DNA of 64,000 bases from Pterobdella sp. o SKG-2022 (taxonomy: Eukaryota > Annelida > Clitellata > Hirudinida > Piscicolidae). The DNA lies in the NCBI GenBank assembly GCA_964035795.1, contig OZ038324.1, positions 8,821,907-8,885,906 of the forward strand, read 5' to 3'. Made by a program: the position numbers and the translations under genes. The notes beneath the pieces were generated by a model. It was given only the letters and a program-made list of their open reading frames with translations. It ran no database searches and had not been told where the DNA came from. This document shows positions 1-10,500 of this stretch, piece after piece (positions within the stretch are counted from its first letter, which is position 1; the number at the start of each line of letters is the position of its first letter).

Positions 1-1690
1 CCCTATCTCTACAATATGCTTTTTATACATTCATTTCCATTAGTATTACATTATTTTAGCTCGTCTTATCTCTACCCCTCTGAATCGGCTTATCTGTGTT
101 TTCTTTAATTTTTGGTTCATAGTAGATATTTTATCAAAGAAATATTTTTTTTGAAGAATATAATTAATTGTAAAATAAGCGCTAAAGCATTAGACAATTA
201 AATGAAACAAGATGGTTTTTCTTTTAAGCTTTGTATTATATCATTTTTAATTATGTGCACACATTCTAGAAAAGAAAACACACACAAACACAAAAACACA
301 CACACATCAATTCATTCTTTCATTGAATTCCTTCTCGATACCATCCATCCATTTATACCCATAGTTATTTCCCCCCTTAAACGTTTCCATTGGTTCATAT
401 TTTTAGAAAATTCTATTTATATCGTATTTACAAAAAATTATTTTTAGAAATGAAGCTGAAAGAAAAAGAAATTGAATGATGGATAAATTTGGAAAAGTTT
501 TAAGTTTGAGTTCATTGAGAAAAATAGAAAAAAATTTATTTTATTCTTTTGATCTAAACACAAAAATAATAGTAATAATAATATAATGATGATGATGATG
601 ATGCAAATTAAAAACGAACTTAAACTGTAAATAATATCTGCTACCAGCGCATTAGAAGCTTCAATTTTTTAAATGTATATCCTTTTTTCGTGCTTTACAA
701 TTAATTTTTTTGTTTTTCACTTGAACATTATTTCATTTTTGTGAATAAATCATTTATTTATTGGAAAACACTTCATAAATCTCAATTAAATAGACTAAAA
801 TCATTATTGCCATCTTTTATCCTTAACTACTAACACGTGATGCCTGATTTGAGCATCGAATACTTTGGAAGCTTTTGTAACTTCCACATACTATTTTAAG
901 TGATATCCAGACATTTAAATACTGCGAGAAGCTATTCATTAGTTTTGAATGTAGTTGTCAATCTAATAGATGGAATTCTGAAGCTTTAATGAGTTCCATG
1001 CCACTAATAAATTGTTCATTTGAATGGAATTGCTTTTGCTGATGTTCAATCGAGTTTTAAACTTTTTTGGTGTTTTTGTTCACAAAATGAAATGAAATAT
1101 TCAAAAGAAGTTCAAATTTCAAAAATTATTTCTAATAATCTTGAAAACCATTTTTTGATTATTCGGCTTTTACATTCGCAGGTCAACGAACTTTCAATTT
1201 TCAACCCCAAAAACACGATTGAGTTTCAAACCTAACTTTTAAACAAATAATAAATAAAACTCCAAATGAATGGAAGCCTTCACAAGTACACAAACGTTAT
1301 AGTAGTCACGCTATGGTAGCCTCACTGCACCATTTCCGACCGCATCCTTTGTGCAAGTCGGCTGTAATTTGCTTACAATATTAGCTTTTTATTGATGAGT
1401 CTTTCAGTTTTTTTATTTGATTTTGGTGATTTTATATTGTGATTTATAATTTTGATAAGTAAAAGTAAAAATTTTTTGTTTTAATTTAAAATTTTTAAGC
1501 TTTCGGTAGACGAAACTTCATTATGAAGTTTTTAACTTACCGTGAAATTAAGTTTGAATTCGATTTTATTTCAAAAATGTTGTTTAGAAAATATTTTAAT
1601 TTATTATTTATAATAAATATCTATTATATACAAAATTTTGTTTTTTACAGTTTATTTCACAAAGTCAAGTACTAAATAATCAAGTTTACA
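1..1690. other. Intergenic DNA, no gene recognised
   Basis: AT-rich sequence with short CA runs (about 275-305) and an ATG/GAT run near 585-605. Short ORFs here have low-complexity composition and no family resemblance. The stretch ends at the presumed transcription start of the ribosomal protein gene. Confidence 0.6.
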
Positions 1691-1691
1691 G

Positions 1692-1712
1692 TTCTTTCTT
1701 TTTCCACCCTGC
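1692..1712 (+). promoter_or_regulatory. 5' TOP-like pyrimidine tract of the L14 gene
   Basis: A pyrimidine-rich run (CTTTCTTTTTCCACCCTGCC region) lies directly before the ATG at 1720. Ribosomal protein mRNAs in animals start with a 5' terminal oligopyrimidine tract that couples translation to growth signals. The position fits such a start. The exact transcription start is inferred. Confidence 0.5.
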
Positions 1713-1719
1713 CTGAGCA

Positions 1720-3022
1720 ATGTTGAGTTCTGTACGTTTTGTTATTTAATATTGTTCATTTTTGGTCATTGTGTTTAGAACTTAGTTTTAATAAATAAAT
1801 TTTTTGTCACCTAATTTAAAGTTTGTTTGAACCAAAAGTTTCTCTGTCATACCTCACGTGAAATTTCTTACAAGCCGATATATGTTTTTTAGTATGTTAA
1901 ATTATCTTTTAATTATTAAATATTCAAATTTCAGACGTTCACCAAGTATGTTGAAATCGGCAGAATTGCCTACATCGCATTCGGCAAGGATGTTGGCAAA
2001 ATAGTCGCAATTGTAGATGTCATTGACCAAAACAAAGTAAAAATATTTCATTTAAATTTAAATAATTTTCTATATCAATATTTCTTTTATGTCTGAAGGA
2101 TGAACCTGCTTTTAGGAAGTGCCGTTTGATACATATATGACATTAAAAAAAGCAAATTTTCTGACAGACTAAATATTTATTTTATATCCTTAACAACATT
2201 TATCGAGTTTATTTGCAAACAAAACTTCAACATAGGTGTTGGTAGATGGTCCTTGCAGTGGAGTCCCTAGGATGGTGATCAACTTGAAGCTACTGCAACT
2301 CACCAAGTTCAAAATCCAATTCCCACACTCAGCCAGGTCTGTTTTTACAATAATACGAAGAGTATATGTTTGAAAGTTGTTTAAAAATTTTCAGGTCAGG
2401 AACTGTGCGAAAAGCCTGGGAGAAGGAAGACATCTCTAAAAAGTGGGCTGAAAGCACATGGGCTAAGAAGCTTGCTGCTAAAAAACTTGTGTGTTTCAGC
2501 ATATTTAACTATTTTTAGGTTTTTTAAATATTCACTAAGTATAATTCATTTTCAGAGAACCACTTTGAGTGATTTTGATCGTTTCAAGCTAATGAAGGCC
2601 AAGCAAGCCGTGAGTCATAATATATTATTTTTTATTCCAGTGTTGAGAATCTTTTTGGTGCACAATGATGAACCAGCTTTAGGAAGTGCCGTTTGATACA
2701 TACATGACACTAACAAAGCTATATGTCTGAATTGATGAAGATTTTATTAAATGAAAATTCCCTGTGATGATATGGATTTAGGAAGAATTTGATACATAAC
2801 TGACAAAATCCAGCTTATTCTGATGTGATTTCATTCAATATTATAGCTTACTGATTTCCTTGTCTTTTATTGAGAAATGAAACACATGCAAACTATTTTT
2901 TGTTTCAGAGGAATCGTTTGATAAAGATAGAGTTGGGTAAGTTGAAGAAGGTGGCTAAGAAGAACCCTGCGGTGAAGACCAGAAAGCCAAACAAGAAAGT
3001 GCACCCCAAAAAAGTTTACTGA
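1720..3022 (+). CDS. RPL14: 60S ribosomal protein L14 (eL14), 6 exons, one-base defect in exon 4
   Basis: Component of the large ribosomal subunit. Exons: 1720-1731, 1935-2036, 2236-2336, 2396-2488, 2556-2609 and 2909-3022. Recognisable eL14 stretches are [13 protein letters not shown], then [20 protein letters not shown], then [15 protein letters not shown], ending in a Lys-rich tail. Exon 1 encodes only four residues before a GTACGT donor. All junctions are GT-AG. Exon 4 reads in frame to ESTW (TGG at 2460-2462), but the residues expected next (AKKLAAKK) are in the next frame, as if TGGGCT had lost one G. Summed exon length is 476 nt, which is not a multiple of three. Introns, TOP start and clean remaining phases argue for a live gene and against a processed pseudogene. 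A homopolymer sequencing error is the simplest cause. Introns 2 and 5 carry snoRNA-like sequences. A poly(A) signal follows the stop. Confidence 0.92.
2092..2168 (+). ncRNA. C/D-box snoRNA-like element, RPL14 intron 2
   Basis: A weak C-box-like AGGATGA (2097-2103) and a D box CTGA (2161-2164) bracket about 60 nt. The interior contains AGGAAGTGCCGTTTGATACA, which recurs exactly in the intron 5 copy. Intronic C/D snoRNAs are common in ribosomal protein genes and are released by exonucleolytic trimming. The C box is degenerate, so this copy could be decayed. I could not assign an rRNA target by eye. Confidence 0.4.
2660..2736 (+). ncRNA. C/D-box snoRNA candidate, RPL14 intron 5, copy 1
   Basis: A perfect C box ATGATGA (2665-2671) and D box CTGA (2727-2730) are about 55 nt apart. 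CAAT and ATTG next to the boxes can form a short terminal stem. The interior block AGGAAGTGCCGTTTGATACA is identical to the intron 2 element and ends at a D'-like ATGA, which suggests a shared guide. Target not determined. Confidence 0.55.
2757..2832 (+). ncRNA. C/D-box snoRNA candidate, RPL14 intron 5, copy 2
   Basis: C box GTGATGA (2764-2770), D' box CTGA (2800-2803) and D box CTGA (2820-2823) have canonical order and spacing. The sequence before D' (AGGAAG..TTTGATACATAA) is a diverged version of the block in the two other copies, so the three elements look like one duplicated family. This copy sits about 30 nt downstream of copy 1 in the same intron. Confidence 0.55.
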
Positions 3023-3035
3023 GTCTTGTGCTTAC

Positions 3036-3041
3036 AATAAA
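3036..3041 (+). terminator. Poly(A) signal of RPL14
   Basis: AATAAA lies 14 nt after the TGA stop codon. Confidence 0.7.
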
Positions 3042-3059
3042 AAAACCTTCACTTTTTGT

Positions 3060-4059
3060 ATTTTATTCAGAAAAGTTTTGAATAGCAAAAATATAATTTG
3101 GTCGACGCGTTTGGAAGCTCGAACTTATGTACTGGGTCGAAGTTTGCGGTTATCCTTCATACGGTATTCCAACGGGAGAATTTTGCGAAAAATGATTTTA
3201 TATTTACTATGAAATTGTCATGTTACTCAAAGCTTTTTTGGCACTAATTTTTTTTATTTTATCTGAGAAATATATAAAGTAGCGGGAGAATTATATACTG
3301 TCGAAAAACTCATTCTATTTCACTGCCATCTTGCTCATATTTACACCTAGCGACTGTTGAATAGATTCTGGCTTGTTTGTCGATGAGATAATATTAATGA
3401 TGGTCGAGTAGGGTTTATGAATAGTTACATGAACCTTCGTAACACAGACAGACAAAAGAATGGAGAACAAAGGAGGTTATGACGGGTGGTCCCCTATCTT
3501 TTGATGTCTTTATATCGTTATGGCCCTCTTCTTTATTCCACTCTGTATTTAAGTACTCAAAATTTGGTGATTATAAATGTTGAAGCTATAAATTTATTCA
3601 AAAACTTATCCTGCTTTAAATTGATCAAATATTTTTATATCGTGTGTAGCAAGAAAATAATAAATTCATGAACAGAAGACCGACAATTTGTTCAACTAAC
3701 CCCAATCAACTTGCATTCAGACATGGCCTCTCAATCATTATTTCTTTTCCATGGCCTTCCATTCATTTATAACATCCACAAGTATTCGCCAAGCCAATAA
3801 CCCATCCATAACTATTAATTTCCATGTACGCTAGATTATTTCTTTGGTACATGATAAAAACGATCATTCAAAAAAAATGTCGCGTACAACAAATAAAACT
3901 GTATGCAGAATTCTACCACGATACGGTACCTTACAAAATTTATATGAATATGTAATTTTTCATACCTATTCATGCTATTGTACGTCAGCACACACAAACA
4001 TGAAAGACAGAAAAATACACACACACGAACAGACAAACACACTCACGCATGGATAGGCC
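3060..4059. other. Intergenic DNA downstream of RPL14
   Basis: AT-rich. Short ORFs near 3486, 3836 and 3844 show no family resemblance or coding-like splice structure. Nothing else recognised. Confidence 0.5.
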
Positions 4060-4265
4060 CGTGCATGCAGGCAGCCATGACCCTTGACCTCTGCGGCTGT
4101 GTTGCCATAGCAACGGCCTGAGGATCGATAGTGGAGAAGGTCGTGTATATGGGAGGAGCCTATTTTATAGAAAATAATGTGATTGGTTGAAGAGGTTGTT
4201 AATGGCTACTTTGATTGACAGCTACTGACCCTGGGTCAGCGAATGGAGATTCGCAGATGAAAAGA
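4060..4265. promoter_or_regulatory. Motif-dense putative enhancer or promoter block
   Basis: A GC-richer island in AT-rich DNA. It holds TGACCT (about 4085), a perfect RFX X-box GTTGCCATAGCAAC (4101-4114), an AP-2-like GCCTGAGG, a MEF2-type palindrome CTATTTTATAG (4160-4170), a CCAAT box on the minus strand (GATTGG), TTGACAG and a 15-bp perfect palindrome CTGACCCTGGGTCAG (4225-4239). It lies 1 kb past RPL14 and 3.3 kb before COUP-TF. Function is inferred from motif density only. Confidence 0.4.
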
Positions 4266-5699
4266 AAGAAGATTGCTTATTAGAATATTGTGTGTTTGTG
4301 TGTGCAAGTTGAATACGTGTTTTGTGTGTTATTTAGTGTGTTTTTGTCGACAGACAAACATAGCGCGTATGCAACAAAGTAAAGACAACTTGAAACATTC
4401 GTCTGACATGACATCATCATCAATGTCCAAAAACTTCCATTGTCCATCACTTCCGGCTATATATTATTTCTTTGGTCATTTTCAACCGGAAACAGACATT
4501 TTGAAGAACATATAGAGAAGTTTATATTGAACTTAGTGATGGCCCGATGTTACTTTTTTTTGGTGAAACTTTTTAACTTTAAATTTATTTGGGGCAAAAC
4601 TTTTACTTTTTTGCAAAAATGACTCATAAATATCAAAACAAGCTCCAAGCTAATCATGGCCAAATCCATAAACACCCTCATACGTACAAAATCACACACA
4701 CACACACACGCTCATGAACTCACGACATACACCCACTAAACATATCAAAGACACAGGCATACAAACAGACAGACGAATACATTTCGAAATAAACACACAT
4801 CCGAGTAAAAAAGCCCACACATAATCTATAATAATCTGCACACACATACATACACAAACGCACACACACAAATCTTATAGCTCTCAAGGAGATGCGGGTG
4901 ACGATACTTGCCTGCAAAACTTAGATTTCCTGCACAATAAGCACAAACTTAGCACCAACTACAATAATCATAAACAACAACAACAATAATAATAATATCA
5001 AAAATATCAAGAGCAAATAGGAAAAGAATAACAATGCTAATAATAACAAAGTTTATACTAAAAATGTTAATAATAACAACGCTCAAGAAATTAAAAAAGG
5101 AATATAACACAAACAATAACAACAATATAAACAACAAACAACGTTATAACCCATCTTAACATCAAAAAATCATTGAAAAAACACTCATCGATTTGAAATT
5201 TATTTATTAAAATGCCTATTATCGCTCTAATAAAAGACATTTCTAATAAAAATAGTTAGAATAATAGTCCTATTATTATTATTATTACTATTATTGTTAT
5301 TATTATTGTTATATTAATACCTGATGTACCATAAGTAATTAACTAGTAACAAAAACACAAACTTATATATTCAGTCAAAAGTTGAAATATTGAAGCTTTT
5401 CTAAACTGCATTTAAATTCAAAGCTCAATTAGTGACTTGTTAATTTAATTAACAAAATTATTCCAATTAAATTAATTTTTTATTAATTAAGACATATATA
5501 TATATATATAAACCATGGTTTGAATCTTTGGAATGTCATGACTTTTTTAATGAGATTATCAGGCATTTTGAATCAGTTTAAAAATTCTCTAGCTTGGTAG
5601 GTGCTTGAGAAACATGGTGACAGATAAGAAAGCTTGATGATGTTAATTGAATCAATAAATTTGATCAACCTCCGTTTAAAAACACAGCATAATAGATTG
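4266..5699. other. Intergenic AT-rich DNA with simple repeats
   Basis: Contains CA-rich patches (4690-4870), AAC/AAT-rich stretches (4950-5150), TTA/ATT repeats (5270-5310) and a TA run (about 5492-5510). No gene recognised. Confidence 0.5.
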
Positions 5700-5900
5700 A
5701 CTGAAGTAGTTCAAATGAATAAATGAATGAGTGAATGAAGAAAGAACTGAATGATAGATTAAGTGGACAAATAGGTAACCGGTGAATGGATGAAATGGAT
5801 AGATGAATGAGTGGGATGGATAGATGAATGGATGGGATAGTTATATAACCAAGTGAATGGATGAATGATGGAGTGATTGAATGAGTGGAAAAGGATGAGG
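5700..5900. repeat. Degenerate (GAAT/GGAT)n tetranucleotide repeat
   Basis: Irregular alternation of AATG, GATG and GATA units, next to the long GT array that follows. Confidence 0.6.
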
Positions 5901-5969
5901 TGAAGGGACAAGCAATCTATCTGAGGCATGTCTGATGTATGTTGCCTTTGATTCGTATTAACACGCTGT

Positions 5970-6124
<155 letters not shown>

Positions 6125-6149
6125 AACTGCTTTTTTCAAACTGAAGATA

Positions 6150-6435
6150 ACAAACAACAACAATCGAAAAAAATGGCAACAACAATAATCGAAATAAAAA
6201 GAGCAACAACAACAACAAAAAATGTAGCAACATTAATCAAAACAATAGCAGCAATAAAAGCAGCAGCAACAACAACAATAGCAACAATCAAAACAACAGC
6301 AGCAACAAGAATAGCAGCAATCAAAACAAAAGCATCAACAACAATCTAAACAATAGCAACAACAAAAATTCGAAAAACAAAGAGCAACAACAACTACAAT
6401 AATAGCAACAGATTCAAAACAATAGCAACAATAAG
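6150..6435. repeat. CAA/CAG-rich trinucleotide low-complexity region
   Basis: Imperfect AAC, AGC and ATC triplets (for example repeated AGCAACAACAACA) run almost continuously between the two GT arrays. No credible coding frame. Confidence 0.7.
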
Positions 6436-6454
6436 AACAGTTCTGACAAAGTCT

Positions 6455-6645
6455 TATCCTGCACGTTTTTCGAGATGCAACAGAGTAGCTGCCAGTAAAG
6501 CAGGTCTGGCAAACCACGTGAGACAGAAGCACCAGACACAAGCAAGCATAAAGTGTCAATACTGCGGGCTGAACTTCAAACCACAAGGCATTTATAATCA
6601 CAAGAAAAATGCTCGTCTCTCAATCCTTTGCACCTACCTCATGGT
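6455..6645 (+). pseudogene. Zinc-finger-like retroelement coding fossil
   Basis: A short open stretch reads as two C2H2-like fingers. The first is partial (RCNRVAASKAGLANHVRQKH) and the second is complete (KCQYCGLNFKPQGIYNHKK). The pattern GL..H.R..H followed by C..C resembles fingers found in some LINE-type and other retroelement proteins. No start, splice context or continuing frame exists. It runs into a GT array at 6663. The element family is not identified. An isolated host zinc-finger exon is less likely. Confidence 0.35.
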
Positions 6646-6660
6646 GGATGAACGCAAGAA

Positions 6661-7530
<870 letters not shown>

Positions 7531-10500
7531 ATGACTCTGGTGACACCATCGACCTTAAGTTCAGCTTTGTTAGGAACTTCAGACGACTACTTGGAGCACT
7601 TTTCCTTCCAACCACCCCACCAACCTCTTCTCACCGACACCCTTCATTTTCACGACTCCCACATCTCCTCACAACAACATTATGTGTCTTTAGACTCCAC
7701 CAACCGTCATCTTAGTCCCTTCCACTCGAATGATCGATCTAACAACCAAAACACCGTTTCAGCTTTTACCACGGTAGGTGACATGACTTCAATCAGAGAG
7801 AGCAAGGACAAGATCTTTCAAAGTTGTTGTAACAGGAGTAATGAAGTGGATTCTAAACAGAGCATCAGCACTACCAACCATCCCAAGCAACCTTTCCCTC
7901 TCTCCCACAAAACCGCCTCAACACCCATCAGAAAAGACCCAGACTCATCAAGCAGCATCAGTCGGAAAGACTACGCCACTTCAACCACTTCTCCCAACCC
8001 CTCCAGTGCCTCGCAACTTCTTGCAGACTGCGTCGTTTGTGGAGACAAGAGTTCAGGCAAGCACTACGGCCAGATGACATGTGAGGGCTGCAAAAGTTTT
8101 TTCAAAAGATCCGTCAGACGAAACCTCACGTACAACTGCAGAGGCAACAAGAACTGCCAAGTAGACCAGCATCACAGGAACCAGTGTCAGTACTGCAGAC
8201 TCCGCAAGTGCTTCAAAGTGGGCATGCGCAAAGAAGGTGGGTGATGTATTGAGATGTTATCTTCAAAAATCTTTTCGAAGCGAAGTGTATTGATCTGGAG
8301 ACGATGGCAATCTTGAGATTGATTTTATTGAAAGAAATATTCCGGCGAGAAAAATGAGCAAGCAAATAAAATTAGATGGAACAAAATGGCTTGGCACTTT
8401 GAGATAATATATGAGCTGAACTCAGCAACATCAAATTTATTTTTTATTAAATTTTATCGTGAAAAAAATAAGAAATGTGGAATTAAAAAAAAACACTTCT
8501 AGATTGAAAACACAACAGAAACGTTGAGTTGTATCGAAACGATTGAAAACCCCAATAAACTCAGAACAAAGGGAAATATTTTACAGCTTCAGCCTTACAG
8601 ATGTGGACAGAATTGATAGAGGAATTTGAAGGATAAAAATTTGGCCGAGATTGAAGTGTTAATATATAAACTCTCAAGGGGATGCCTAAATCAAAAGTTC
8701 TGAATATTAAACTTGTGTGTAGCTGTGTGTGTTTGTGTGTTTGTATAGGGCCTTTCGATGTGTTTTCTTGTCTTTGTGCGTGATGACGTTTTGCTCAGCT
8801 AATGTTTTTTAAATGTAACTATACATTTTTTTTCTTTCATACTTTTTATTTTTGGCAGTTTTTGCCTTTTTTATTTTTTTTTGTTTTCTTGGAGGTTATT
8901 TTTTGTTTTTATTTTATTTGTTTTTATTTCTGCATTTACTCGTCACTCAAACACTAAAATGGCGTAACTTTTCTTTAAAACAGTAAAACAGAAAAACTTT
9001 TATTTTGTTATCAAACAACAACCTTATAGATCTATTCAGGCAGGATTTTCTATCAAATATTTTTTGTTCAATATATTTTTTATTTCATTTTTTTCACTGT
9101 TGCTTCAAGCTTATTTCATGAACTGACTTCATTCAATTGTTCATTCCCACATCATCAACGTTAAATTCCAACCACTGACGTCTCAACATTCCAGCTACGT
9201 CATTTTTCCGAAATTTGCATGGCGCCATCTTATTGGATGGCACAAGACACGTGACTGGTCATGAATATTTATGAGGTGAATTAATGGTTTGTAACTTCAA
9301 GTTTGGTACTGCTTGTTCGTTTAATGGCATTAAACGAGCGATTTAGCCGCTCACGCTTACTTGCGGTTAAAAGTGAAATTGGAAAATTATTTTAAAAAAA
9401 AACTAAAGATTCAAATAGATTTTATTTTGGGCCAATAGTCATGAAAAAAAAAGTTAAAATTGGGTGTTTGGTGAGTTTGAGTTTTGTGATGTTTTTGTGG
9501 GTGGTGAAAAAATATAATGACTGCCATTTTATGTTTCAACGAGTTAGAAAGATACCAAATCATATTAATACAGGAATAAATACACATTAATGTTAATAAA
9601 ATTATTGATTTATACCAATATAAGAGTTTCTAAAGTCACAAAACAACAAGGAAATGATTCCATTGGTCGATATAAATAACAACAAATTGGCACTTATAAT
9701 ATTATCAAAACTTTTTTTAAAAATATAATAAAAAAATTTAAAATAAATTTATTATTATTGTTTTTGTTGTTATTATTATTATTGATATTATTTAAGTGAT
9801 GATATAGAATATTATTTAATACGACAATACATACATCATTCTATCAAGACATCCTTTATTCCTACCACTGTGTATGTGTGTGTTTGTTTGTTTTTTTGTT
9901 TGTTTGTGTTTTTGCTTACAGATAAAGAATAAAACTAAGAGAAAGAGATAAAATATAAAGTTTGCCTTTTTGATTTTGCAGTGTTTAAAATGCGTTGTGG
10001 TATTGGTTAATTGACATTATATGCAGTATTTCAATACAAATTATGCTACAATAAAAACTATGATACAATACAAACACGCTGTTAAATGCGTTCCTCAAAT
10101 CAAGTTAAAATATAAACACGGAGGCTTTTTGGGAAATTTTAAATGAACGGAACTATTGTTTCTAATTATTATCAATGTTATCATATACAACGCCAATTTT
10201 TATTTTGTCCTCAATGATTCCATTTAATGAACTTCTTTTTATTAGAAAAAATACAGAGGAAATTAATGCCATAACTTAGCATAAGCATTGAAATTATGAA
10301 ACAAGTTTATTATAGAGTTCTTATTAATTAGTTATGAAAAGAATTTATGTGAATTATTTATTAAAATAGAATTTTATATAAATTATTTGAGAAAAATTGA
10401 ATTATTTTGTGTAGAAAATAATAAAAGTTTCAAACGAAATTAATTTTATGAAATTTTGTTTGTGAGGTTTAAAATAGAAGGGTGACCAAATTTATATAAT

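Noticed and set aside
1720..3022. RPL14 as a processed pseudogene
   Set aside because: It keeps five introns with good splice sites, a TOP start and intronic snoRNA-like elements. One missing base is better explained by sequence error.
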